Source of the DNA: Brevibacterium sp. UCMA 11754
Lineage (GTDB): Bacteria > Actinomycetota > Actinomycetes > Actinomycetales > Brevibacteriaceae
NCBI RefSeq assembly: GCF_021532275.1
Contig: NZ_JACBOT010000023.1
Location: 62,001-126,000 of the forward strand
Direction of reading: 5' to 3'
DNA length: 64,000 nucleotides
The notes under the pieces are model-generated. The model had not been told where the DNA came from and searched no databases. It saw only the letters and a list, made by a program, of their open reading frames with translations. The position numbers and the translations under genes were made by a program. Below, piece after piece: positions 25,827-33,660 of this stretch. The stretch's first letter is position 1. Every line of letters starts with the position of its first letter.

Positions 25827-27437
25827 TCAGAGTCCGAGGACTCGTCGCTCGCGAGCGATCTCTTCGACCACTTGATGATCATTGCGCAGCTCTTTGATCA
25901 GTGCGATTCCGAGAACGATGACGATGACTGTGAAGGGTACTGCTGATAGCATCGCCGCTTGTTGCAGGGCTTGAAGTCCGCCGAGCAGCAACAGAACGAC
26001 GGCGCAAGCACCGGTGAGGATTCCCCACGTCGCGATTACTGGTCGGCGAGGTTCGAATGATCCTCGCGATGAGAGTGAACTGAGGACGAAGGTGTTCGAG
26101 TCGGCAGAGGAGACGAAAAACAGAATGACCATCAGAATTGTGAAGATCGAGGACAGCAGCGATATCGGCAGATGGTCGAGAAGGCTGAAGAATGCTGTGT
26201 CCATATTGTTTTGAGTTGCATGTCCGATGGAGCCTCCGTCCATGTCGAGTTTGATCGCAGAGCCTCCCATGATAGTGAACCACAGAAAGAACACAGTGCT
26301 CGGAACGAGGAGAACGCCGGCGACGAACTGGCGAATTGTGCGGCCTTTGGAGATCTTGGCTAAGAAGATGCCGACGAAGGCACTCCAGGACAGCCACCAA
26401 GCCATCATGAAGTAGGTCCAGCCGAGCATCCATTCGCTGTCTTCGGGGCTGGACGGAGTCATGAAACTGAGCTGCAGAAAGTCTCCGGCGAACGAACCGA
26501 TGGAGCGGACGAGTAAATTTGAAACGAAGCCGCTTGGTCCAGTGATGAAGACGAACAACCCTAATATTGTCGCCATAGTCAACGTGATCTGAGAGACGTA
26601 TTTGATACCTCGGCTTACTCCCGTCAGCGCTGACCCGGTAAAGAGCATCGTCAGGACTGCGATGACAATGATCTGTAAGACGATTGTGGAATCAATGCCG
26701 AAGACAGTGTTGAGTCCTTCTCCGATCTGTGACGCTCCGAGCCCGAGTGATGTCGTCGTGCCGAATAGAGTGGCAATGATGGTGAGGACGTCGATGAAGT
26801 TTCCCACCCAGCCATCGACGAAGCGACCGACTACCGGACGCAGCATCGTAGAGACAAGGGCCGGTCGCCCCTTGCGGTGAGTCGAGTAGCCAATAGCCAA
26901 GCCGAACACGCCGAAGATCGCCCAGGCTTGGAAACCCCAATCGAGATAAGAGAATTGCATCGCTCGGATTGCCGCATTCATCGTTTCAGGCTCTGCCAAG
27001 CCATGAGGTGGCACCATGAAATGCGACATCGGTTCAGCAACTCCATAGCTGACGAGGCCAATCCCCATAACTGCCGCCAGGATCATGGCCAGCCAAGAGA
27101 AGGTGCTGTACTCAGGTCGAGAGTCTTCTGAACCTAGGCGAATGCGGCCGAATCGACTTGCGGCGAAGCATACGAGCATGACGATAGCCGCGAATGGAAC
27201 AACCAGATAGATCCAACCGATTCCCGAGGCCACGGAATCCATCGCAGAAGTCATGGCGACGCTGAGACTTTCAGGAGACAGCGCCGCCCACAGCACGAAT
27301 GCAATCACAAACCCGACCGACCAAAGGAAGACTCTCCCTATTGAACGGTTCGAGCGGCCGCCTTTGACCTGCTTAGTGGCGCCCTCGTCGGGCGACGAAT
27401 CGCTCGGCGGCACGTCTTGGTCTTCTAACATTGACAT
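25827..27437 (-). CDS. BCCT family betaine/carnitine/choline transporter
   Basis: 536 residues from ATG 27437; 12 membrane helices. The family motif is seen at WWLSWSAFVGIFLAKISKGRTIRQF (written in part; about residues 345-368), and the glycine-rich region with DWGFQAWAIFG near 165. Imports quaternary amines with sodium or protons. The DNA is clearly poorer in G and C than the genes around it, with codons such as TTA, which suggests acquisition from elsewhere. A link with the betaine oxidation genes at 36-44 kb is possible but they are 9 kb away. Confidence 0.9.
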   Translation of the reverse strand: MSMLEDQDVPPSDSSPDEGATKQVKGGRSNRSIGRVFLWSVGFVIAFVLWAALSPESLSVAMTSAMDSVASGIGWIYLVVPFAAIVMLVCFAASRFGRIRLGSEDSRPEYSTFSWLAMILAAVMGIGLVSYGVAEPMSHFMVPPHGLAEPETMNAAIRAMQFSYLDWGFQAWAIFGVFGLAIGYSTHRKGRPALVSTMLRPVVGRFVDGWVGNFIDVLTIIATLFGTTTSLGLGASQIGEGLNTVFGIDSTIVLQIIVIAVLTMLFTGSALTGVSRGIKYVSQITLTMATILGLFVFITGPSGFVSNLLVRSIGSFAGDFLQLSFMTPSSPEDSEWMLGWTYFMMAWWLSWSAFVGIFLAKISKGRTIRQFVAGVLLVPSTVFFLWFTIMGGSAIKLDMDGGSIGHATQNNMDTAFFSLLDHLPISLLSSIFTILMVILFFVSSADSNTFVLSSLSSRGSFEPRRPVIATWGILTGACAVVLLLLGGLQALQQAAMLSAVPFTVIVIVLGIALIKELRNDHQVVEEIARERRVLGL

Positions 27438-27552
27438 CGTTGTCTCCAGATATGGGTGGGTACACCTTGACGCAGTAAATGCGGACGGTAGGGAGAGAAT
27501 TCTTCGGCAGAAGTAGTTCAGCAAGTAACTGAGGCCGGTGGTTCATAGCGAA

Positions 27553-27588
27553 CGAGGCTCCGCGAACTAGGGCGTACTTGGAGCCTCG
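27553..27588. terminator. Hairpin after the SnoaL-flavin reductase gene
   Basis: 9-bp arms CGAGGCTCC / GGAGCCTCG with an 18-base loop, immediately past the stop at 27592 of the leftward gene. Probably separates it from the BCCT gene. Confidence 0.55.
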
Positions 27589-27591
27589 CGG

Positions 27592-28566
27592 TCACAATGA
27601 GGTGAGGTCCTGGCTGTCGAAGAACTTGCCGGCTTTGTAGATCATCGGCTCGTCCTCGGAGGCCTCCGCGCTGCGCACCCGACCAACGAATATCGTATGG
27701 GTCAGGGCCTGGAAGCGTTCCTTGATCTCGACTTCGATTGCGGCTGCCGAACCGTCGATAAGTGGTGATCCATGGGGTCCGGAATGCCAGTCGAGCTCAG
27801 CGAACTTGTCTGTCGCCTTCGATGCGAAGGTGCCTATGGTTCCTCGCTGGTTGCGGCTCATGATGTTGATCCCCATGTGGGTGGAGCGGAAGAGTGCGGG
27901 GTAGGTCGAGGATGTCTTCTGCACGCAGACGAGGACCAGCGGCGGGTCGAGTGAGATCGAATTGTAGGAATTCACCGCAAGGCCACGAGGCTTTCCGTCT
28001 TCGTCCGTGGTCGTCACGACTGTCACTCCGGTGATGAACTGCCTGTTGAAGGACTTGAGCGACGCCGAAGACGGTTCGCCGGAGAAGTCATCGGTGACTA
28101 CGTCACCTGCGTAGGATTCGAATGCTGAGGACAGGGACTTGAGTCCGAGGTCGGCTAGCAGCGCGTGCGCATCCCAGGTGACCTCTTCCCGGCTGATGAC
28201 GCCCTGATTAAAGGTGATGAGGTTCGAACCGTGGGTCGTCACCTGCTGCCCGGTGGGAGGGACATCATTGAGCGGCCGGGTGAAGGTGCCGGTGGAGTGC
28301 CAGTAGATGGCTCCCTGATCGCCTTCGATGAGGATACGGTCGATCGTGGTGGTGAGGTCTGGGAAAGCTGCGCGGATCTCACTGATCTCTGCCTTGGTCT
28401 CCTCAACGCTTTTCTCCTTGCCGGAGTTCGCGGAGACGCGCACGTAGTCGTCGGTGAAGAGTGAATCGAGAGCATCGGTGTTTCCGATGTCCCATGCTTC
28501 GCGCCAGGTTCCGATGATGGTCGTCTTAACGTCGTCGTAAGGACGTGCTTCTTTGCTCTGTTGCAT
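27592..28566 (-). CDS. Fusion of SnoaL-like ester cyclase domain and flavin reductase
   Basis: 324 residues. Residues ~10-140 are a SnoaL-like/ester-cyclase domain (WREAWDIGNTDALDSLFTDDYVR, FPDLTTTIDRILIEGDQGAIYWHSTGTF, in part). Residues ~165-320 are a flavin reductase of the DIM6/NTAB type (FNRQFITGVTVVTTTDEDGKPRGLAVNSYNSISLDPPLVLVC, in part; LFRSTHMGINIMS). It should supply reduced FMN to a partner monooxygenase, for which the luciferase-like protein at 32436 is the obvious candidate. The first domain may process the unstable product or bind substrate. Its start codon lies inside one copy of the GTATGCAAC motif. The fusion is unusual. Confidence 0.85.
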   Translation of the reverse strand: MQQSKEARPYDDVKTTIIGTWREAWDIGNTDALDSLFTDDYVRVSANSGKEKSVEETKAEISEIRAAFPDLTTTIDRILIEGDQGAIYWHSTGTFTRPLNDVPPTGQQVTTHGSNLITFNQGVISREEVTWDAHALLADLGLKSLSSAFESYAGDVVTDDFSGEPSSASLKSFNRQFITGVTVVTTTDEDGKPRGLAVNSYNSISLDPPLVLVCVQKTSSTYPALFRSTHMGINIMSRNQRGTIGTFASKATDKFAELDWHSGPHGSPLIDGSAAAIEVEIKERFQALTHTIFVGRVRSAEASEDEPMIYKAGKFFDSQDLTSL

Positions 28567-28568
28567 AC
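28560..28568. promoter_or_regulatory. GntR-type site A
   Basis: GTTGCATAC, the complement of GTATGCAAC, overlapping the start of the leftward fusion gene. Same motif as in the gntR promoter (35971-35979). Confidence 0.6.
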
Positions 28569-28658
28569 TAGAGATCGTAGAATCACTGTGATGTATTAGT
28601 CAATAGGTTTTTGAAACCCTGATTTATCGGGATCTGTATGGGCTATTGACTTTCATCT

Positions 28659-28688
28659 TTGCATGCAAGTAGATTTCTTGTATGCAAC
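28659..28688. promoter_or_regulatory. GntR-type sites B and C
   Basis: TTGCATGCAA (28659-28668, a perfect palindrome) and GTATGCAAC (28680-28688), 20 bp before the first PF06684 gene. Together with site A they flank the divergent promoters of the cluster. Confidence 0.62.
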
Positions 28689-28707
28689 AGACTGGAGTTT
28701 TGACACG

Positions 28708-29400
28708 ATGAGCACGACGACCGCACGCGAGCAGGATGAGAGCATCGGCCGCCTCGGCGAGCACGAGGAGCTTCCGGCGAATTTCGATGAACTGGCACAG
28801 CGACTTGGTGTCCGTTCGATCACCATTCAGCGAGAGGAGATCCTCGCTGAGGCTGGTGTCGGCCTCAGCAAACCGCTGCAGCAGGCGGCCGCGGTGGCCG
28901 TGCTGAGGAACCCGTGGATCGACAGCATCGATCCACACAGTGATCTGGGTCCGGCGACCGAGAGGATCGCTCCGGTGCTGGCGAAGGTGCTGACCGATCG
29001 ACTTCTGTCGATCCTCGGATCCGCCGAGAACGTCGAAGCTTTCGGCAAGGGCGCAGTGGTCGGGGTCGATGGCGAGATCGAACATGCCGGTGCACTCATC
29101 CACACTCCCTATTTCGGCAATATCCTGCGCGAAATGCTCGAAGGCACCTCGGTCATCTGCTTCGCCGACGGCCGATCGGGCCCATCGTCGACGATTCGGG
29201 TGCCGATGTGGCACAAGGCCCACGCCACCTCACGTGACCACTACCAGACAATCGACATCCACCTCTCGGACTCACCACGAGCCGATGAGATCTGCGTGAT
29301 CGCCGCAGCCTCGACCGGCCCCCGGCCGTTCGCCCGCATAGGCGACCGCAGAACCGATGGCACAGTCACCACAGAGATCCTGAAAGGACTCGTCAAATGA
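28708..29400 (+). CDS. PF06684 'amino acid synthesis' family protein, copy 1
   Basis: 230 residues from ATG 28708. Family features: ITIQREEILAEAG (residue ~36), VAVLRNPW, the central AFGKGAVVGVDGEIEHAGALIHTPYFGN (in part, ~112-138) and a C-terminal DEICVIAAASTGPRPFARIG. The family name is historical; no reaction is firmly known to me. Many members sit beside flavin monooxygenases and dehydrogenases in catabolic clusters, so a hydrolase or ring-opening role is possible. It overlaps a second copy by 4 bases. An upstream ATG (28663) lies in the regulatory repeats and was not used. Confidence 0.8.
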   Translation: MSTTTAREQDESIGRLGEHEELPANFDELAQRLGVRSITIQREEILAEAGVGLSKPLQQAAAVAVLRNPWIDSIDPHSDLGPATERIAPVLAKVLTDRLLSILGSAENVEAFGKGAVVGVDGEIEHAGALIHTPYFGNILREMLEGTSVICFADGRSGPSSTIRVPMWHKAHATSRDHYQTIDIHLSDSPRADEICVIAAASTGPRPFARIGDRRTDGTVTTEILKGLVK

Positions 29401-29948
29401 AGATCCGCAAACTCACCACCGTCGTCGAAGAGATCCTCTCCGAAGGCGGCCGCGAGACCAGCCCCGTCATCACCGTCGCTGCAGTTGCCGCAGTGATCGA
29501 GAACCCCTGGCGCGGTCAGGGATTCGTCGAGGACCTCAACCCAGGCATCGACGCCACCGCCAGCGCCCTCGGCGCTGAGCTTGCTCCCCGGGTCATGGAA
29601 GCACTCGGCGGCAGCCTCGAAGCCTACGGCAAGGCCGCAATCATCGGCCTCAACGGTGAGATCGAGCACGGCTCCGCACTCATCCACACACTGAAGTTCG
29701 GCAACCACTTCCGTGATGCTGCTCAGGCGTCCACCCTGCTTCCAGCCGTCGAGAAACGCGGCGAGGCGGGAGCGGTCTTCGACATTCCGCTCAAGCACTT
29801 CACTGACGCAACGATCCGCTCGCACCACCAGACCTTCGAATGGAGGGTTGCGGACGCACCTCATGCCGATGAGATCCTCATTGCGCTCGCGGGATCGACG
29901 GGCGGACGTCCGCAGCAGCGGCTCGCGCCGCTATCGGCCGACAAGTAG
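29397..29948 (+). CDS. PF06684 'amino acid synthesis' family protein, copy 2
   Basis: 183 residues; paralogue of the preceding protein, without its 40-residue N-terminal extension and C-terminal tail. Shared blocks: VEEILSEGG, VAAVIENPW, YGKAAIIGLNGEIEHGSALIHTLKFGN (in part) and DEILIALAGSTGGRPQQRL. Two coupled and diverged copies suggest a heteromeric enzyme or two consecutive steps. Confidence 0.82.
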   Translation: MKIRKLTTVVEEILSEGGRETSPVITVAAVAAVIENPWRGQGFVEDLNPGIDATASALGAELAPRVMEALGGSLEAYGKAAIIGLNGEIEHGSALIHTLKFGNHFRDAAQASTLLPAVEKRGEAGAVFDIPLKHFTDATIRSHHQTFEWRVADAPHADEILIALAGSTGGRPQQRLAPLSADK

Positions 29949-29959
29949 GGTGCCGAATC

Positions 29960-30709
29960 ATGCGGGATGACAATGACGTCCCCGTCGTCCTGCTCCATGG
30001 GGTCGGACTCGACAGGAACGTTTGGCAACGGGTGGAACGACTGCTGAGGTCTCCGAGTGTTGCGCTCGATCTTCCAGGACATGGAACTCGGCCACCACTG
30101 CAGGAGCCGACCTCGGTGACAGAGATGACCGCGGATGTGGCGGCCCGGATGCCGTCCGGGCCGGTCCACCTCGTTGGATTCTCCCTGGGATCGCTCATCG
30201 CCCAACAGATCGCCCTCGACCATCTCGAACGTGTGCGCACTCTCACCTGCGTGAGTTCGGTGTGCGCTCGGACCGAGGACGAATCGGCCGCTGTGGCCAC
30301 CCGGCTGCGGAACGCGCGCCGGGATCTGCCTGCCAGCATGGAAACCGCTCTGCAACGCTGGTTCCCCGACGATGACGGAACCGACTGGCAAGCCCAGCGG
30401 GAGGAGACGCGCCCAGTTCTCATGGCCAACGATCCGGCCTCCTATGCGCATGCCTACGCCGTCTTCGCCACAGCTGACAGGGAACTCGCCGACAGGCTGC
30501 CTGCGATTGCAGCCCCGACCCTTGCGATGACCGGAGAATCCGATCCCGGTTCCACACCGGAGATGAGCCACCGGATCGCGGCCCGGGTTCCCGACACCGA
30601 AGTCGTCATCGTCCCCGGGGCCCGGCACATGCTGCCAGTGACCCATCCCGAGGTGCTCGTCGGCCATCTCGACCACCTCATCCATCAGTCAGAAAGGAAT
30701 CAGCCGTGA
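29960..30709 (+). CDS. Alpha/beta hydrolase
   Basis: 249 residues. VVLLHGVGLDRNVWQRV (oxyanion loop, ~residue 8), nucleophile Ser in VGFSLGSLIAQ (~77), Asp in TGESDPG (~195) and His in GARHMLPVTHP (~221) make the full triad. Size and motifs resemble 3-oxoadipate enol-lactone hydrolases and C-C or ester hydrolases of aromatic pathways. Overlaps the aldehyde dehydrogenase gene by 4 bases. Confidence 0.88.
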   Translation: MRDDNDVPVVLLHGVGLDRNVWQRVERLLRSPSVALDLPGHGTRPPLQEPTSVTEMTADVAARMPSGPVHLVGFSLGSLIAQQIALDHLERVRTLTCVSSVCARTEDESAAVATRLRNARRDLPASMETALQRWFPDDDGTDWQAQREETRPVLMANDPASYAHAYAVFATADRELADRLPAIAAPTLAMTGESDPGSTPEMSHRIAARVPDTEVVIVPGARHMLPVTHPEVLVGHLDHLIHQSERNQP

Positions 30710-32187
30710 CTCTCAGACTCGAGCACTTCATCGGAGGCACCCACAGTGCTCCAGCCGATGGAGGATACCTGGACAGTACCAATCCGGCCACGCTGGAAAC
30801 TCTCTACGAGTTCGCCCGTGGGGCCGCCGCTGACGTCGATCACGCCGTCGAGGCTGCGCGCCGGACATTCGAATCGGCGGCGTGGCAGAGAACGACACCG
30901 ACACAGCGAGGTCACCTGCTGCGCAGGTTCGGCGATCTCATCGGGCAGAACGCCGACGACCTCGCTCGCTTCGAGAGTGAAGACAACGGCAAACTCCTGC
31001 GCGAGATGAAGGGGCAGCTCAAGGGCCTCCCCGAATACCTCTACTACTATGGCGGCCTGGCCGACAAAGTCCAGGGTTCGCAGATTCCGACGAACTCGCC
31101 TGAGGTCATCAACTTCACCCAGCGAGAGGCTCTTGGCGTCGTCGGGCTCATTACCCCGTGGAACTCGCCCATGACTCTCACGATCTCCAAATTGGCACCA
31201 GCCCTGGCCGCCGGCAACACTGCCGTCATCAAGCCGAGTGAGTACACATCACGGACGATCCTGCGCTTGGCCGAACTCGCTCATGAGGCAGGCTTCCCCG
31301 ACGGCGCGGTCAACGTCGTCACCGGAATCGGCGCCGAGGCGGGTCAGGCTCTCGTGGATTCGCCGAAACTCGCGAAGATCTCATTCACCGGATCGACTGG
31401 AACGGGTTCTGCGATCGCCGGTGCCGCGGCCTCACGATTCATCGGCTGCACCCTCGAGCTGGGAGGCAAGAGCCCGAACATCGTCTTCGATGACGCGAAT
31501 GTGTCGAATGCCGCCATGGGCGTCATCGCAGGCATCTTTGCAGCGGGCGGTCAGACCTGCATCGCCGGCAGCAGGGTCTTCGTTCAGCGGGGCGTCTACG
31601 ACGAACTGCTCGAAAAGGTCACCCAGCGGGCTTCGTCGATCATCATCGGCGATCCGATGGATCCGAAGACCGAACTCGGCCCATTGGCATTCGAAAGCCA
31701 ACTGAACAAGGTCGCAGAGTACGTCGACATCGGAGTGTCCGAAGGAGGCAGCATCGCCTACGGCGGGCAGCGTCCCGAGGTTGACCTCCCCGGCTACTTC
31801 TTCCAACCGACGGTGCTCACGGATACGACAAACGATATGCGGATCTGCCGTGAGGAGATCTTCGGGCCAGTTGCCGCGATTATGCCCTTCGACACCGAAG
31901 ACGAAGTACTGGGCCTGGCCAACGACACAGACTACGGTTTGGCTGCGGGCGTCTGGACTTCGAACCTTCAGCGGGCGATGCGGATGTCGCAGAGCATCGA
32001 CGCAGGCACCGTGTGGATCAACATGTACCGGGCGATGTCTCCGATGTCACCGCGTCAGGGATTCAAGAACTCGGGAGTCGGCATCGAACACGGAATCGAG
32101 TCGATGCACGAGTACACGAGGCTCAAGAGCATCTGGATCAATACCGACGAAGGCGCCATGGCCGACCCGTTCGTTCTGGGGCGGTGA
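30706..32187 (+). CDS. Aldehyde dehydrogenase
   Basis: 493 residues from a GTG. NAD(P)-dependent ALDH fold: ITPWNSPM (catalytic Asn ~151), SFTGSTGTGSAIAGAA (~228), ELGGKSPNIVFDDA with the general-base Glu (~250) and GGQTCIAGSRVFV with the nucleophile Cys (~284). Oxidises an aldehyde produced in the cluster; semialdehyde or hydroxymuconic-type substrates are typical for such neighbours. It has no hydratase domain and so is not PaaZ. Confidence 0.92.
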   Translation: MTLRLEHFIGGTHSAPADGGYLDSTNPATLETLYEFARGAAADVDHAVEAARRTFESAAWQRTTPTQRGHLLRRFGDLIGQNADDLARFESEDNGKLLREMKGQLKGLPEYLYYYGGLADKVQGSQIPTNSPEVINFTQREALGVVGLITPWNSPMTLTISKLAPALAAGNTAVIKPSEYTSRTILRLAELAHEAGFPDGAVNVVTGIGAEAGQALVDSPKLAKISFTGSTGTGSAIAGAAASRFIGCTLELGGKSPNIVFDDANVSNAAMGVIAGIFAAGGQTCIAGSRVFVQRGVYDELLEKVTQRASSIIIGDPMDPKTELGPLAFESQLNKVAEYVDIGVSEGGSIAYGGQRPEVDLPGYFFQPTVLTDTTNDMRICREEIFGPVAAIMPFDTEDEVLGLANDTDYGLAAGVWTSNLQRAMRMSQSIDAGTVWINMYRAMSPMSPRQGFKNSGVGIEHGIESMHEYTRLKSIWINTDEGAMADPFVLGR

Positions 32188-32196
32188 CCGGCTCAC

Positions 32197-32394
32197 ATGC
32201 CTCTCATCGACATCTCAATCGCCAAGGGCCGAGATCCGCAACAGCTGCGTGACCTCATCGCAGGAGTGCACCGGGTGGCCGAAGAGACCACCGGAGCCGC
32301 AGCAGAGAACATCACGGTGATCGTGCGCGAAGTGGAGAAGGACCTCTGGTCGCGCACGAACACGACGATCGGCGAACGTGAAGCCACGAAATAG
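32197..32394 (+). CDS. 4-Oxalocrotonate tautomerase family protein
   Basis: 65 residues from ATG 32197. Starts M-PLIDISIAKGRDPQQL, so Pro is exposed at position 1 after Met removal as needed for catalysis; Arg near residue 11. Ends with ERE and Lys. Predicted keto-enol tautomerase for an unsaturated acid, a common step after ring cleavage. Nine bases after the dehydrogenase gene. Confidence 0.87.
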   Translation: MPLIDISIAKGRDPQQLRDLIAGVHRVAEETTGAAAENITVIVREVEKDLWSRTNTTIGEREATK

Positions 32395-32435
32395 AGCACA
32401 CAAAGCAAGAACGCTTGAGATCTAAGGAGCACATC

Positions 32436-33482
32436 ATGCGCTTTTCACTCTTCCTGCACATGGAACGCTGGGACGACTCGATCAGTCCGGAACAGCATTG
32501 GAAGAACCTCGTCGAGCTGGTGAAACTAGCTGAAGCCGGCGGATTCGGGACGGTGTGGATCGGCGAGCACCATTCCATGGAGTTCGTCTCCTCTCCGAGT
32601 CCGATGCCACAGCTGGCATACCTGGCCTCCCAGACCTCGACGATCAGGCTCGGATCCGGAACGATCATCGCTCCGTTCTGGCATCCGCTCCGCGCCGCCG
32701 GAGAAGTCGCACTGCTCGATGTCATCAGCGGCGGACGCGCCGAGGTGGGAATCGCTCGCGGGGCCTATCAGTTCGAGTTCAACCGCCTGGCCGACGGCAT
32801 GGCCGCAGCGGACGGCGGGGAGTACTTGCGAGAGCTGGTTCCGGCCGTCCAGAAGCTGTTGCAGGGCGACTACGCTCATGAGGGCAAGCACTGGCAGTTT
32901 CCGCTCTCGACGGCTGTACCCAAGCCGATCCAGCAGCCGACCCCGCCGATCTGGTTGGCCGCGCGGAGTCCGGAGACTCATGATTTCGCCGTCGCGAACG
33001 GATGCAACGTCCAGGTCACGCCGCTGATGAAGGACGACCGTGAGGTCGAGGACCTGATGGAGAAGTTCAACACTGCGATCGCCGCGCACCCGGAGGTCGA
33101 GAAACGTCCCGAGATCATGGTCCTGCGGCACACCTACGTTCACTCGCCTCAGGATCCGGAAGGCTGGAAGGTCGGCGCGGCCGGCGTCAACAAGTACTAC
33201 CGCACCTTCTCCTCTTGGGCATTCGGGAAGAAGGATCACGAGAACGGTTTCCTCGATCCGACTCCGGCGGAGAACTTCGCTGATCGCCCCGAATTCGAGC
33301 TCGAAGCGCTGCATAAGTCTGCGATGATCGGCACGCCTGATGAGGTGACCAAGCGGATCCGCCACTACGAGGACCTCGGCTACGACGAATACAGCTTCTG
33401 GTCCGACAATGCACTGACTCACGAAGAGAAGAAGGCCTCACTGCAGCTCTTCATCAACGAGGTCGTCCCCAACTTCCGCTGA
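32436..33482 (+). CDS. Luciferase-like (LLM) flavin monooxygenase
   Basis: 348 residues from ATG 32436 with AAGGAG 7 bases before. Bacterial-luciferase TIM barrel: AEAGGFGTVWIGEHH (residue ~35-49), LASQTSTIRLGSGTIIAPFWHPLR (in part, ~65-88), ISGGRAEVGIARG (~98), GTPDEVTKRIRHYEDLGYDEYSFW near the C-terminus. Needs reduced FMN, probably from the SnoaL-flavin reductase fusion of the same cluster. Substrate unknown; last gene of the rightward operon, ended by a hairpin. Confidence 0.9.
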   Translation: MRFSLFLHMERWDDSISPEQHWKNLVELVKLAEAGGFGTVWIGEHHSMEFVSSPSPMPQLAYLASQTSTIRLGSGTIIAPFWHPLRAAGEVALLDVISGGRAEVGIARGAYQFEFNRLADGMAAADGGEYLRELVPAVQKLLQGDYAHEGKHWQFPLSTAVPKPIQQPTPPIWLAARSPETHDFAVANGCNVQVTPLMKDDREVEDLMEKFNTAIAAHPEVEKRPEIMVLRHTYVHSPQDPEGWKVGAAGVNKYYRTFSSWAFGKKDHENGFLDPTPAENFADRPEFELEALHKSAMIGTPDEVTKRIRHYEDLGYDEYSFWSDNALTHEEKKASLQLFINEVVPNFR

Positions 33483-33587
33483 TACGTCGTCGAGTCGCCC
33501 GGTCCCGGAGGCCGGGCACATCGAGCCGCCGATCACCGGGGTTGCGCCAGACCGGCAGGGATGTGTCAGGCCTGCAGGGATGCGAAA

Positions 33588-33630
33588 GAAGGCGGGTCTC
33601 AGATTCGATAGGAGTCTGATGCCCGCCTTC
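33588..33630. terminator. Bidirectional hairpin terminator
   Basis: GAAGGCGGG (33588-33596) pairs with CCCGCCTTC (33622-33630), with further pairing inside the loop. It stands between the convergent LLM and glycerophosphodiesterase genes. Confidence 0.7.
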
Positions 33631-33660
33631 GTGGGCGACACAGTTTGGACCTGCAGAGAT

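Noticed and set aside
28663..28707. ATG 28663 as start of the first PF06684 protein
   Set aside because: It would place the start inside the GntR-type sites; the ATG at 28708 begins before the conserved part and leaves the sites as promoter DNA.
30706..32187. PaaZ candidate
   Set aside because: The dehydrogenase is a 493-residue stand-alone ALDH without the MaoC hydratase domain of PaaZ and lies in a different cluster.
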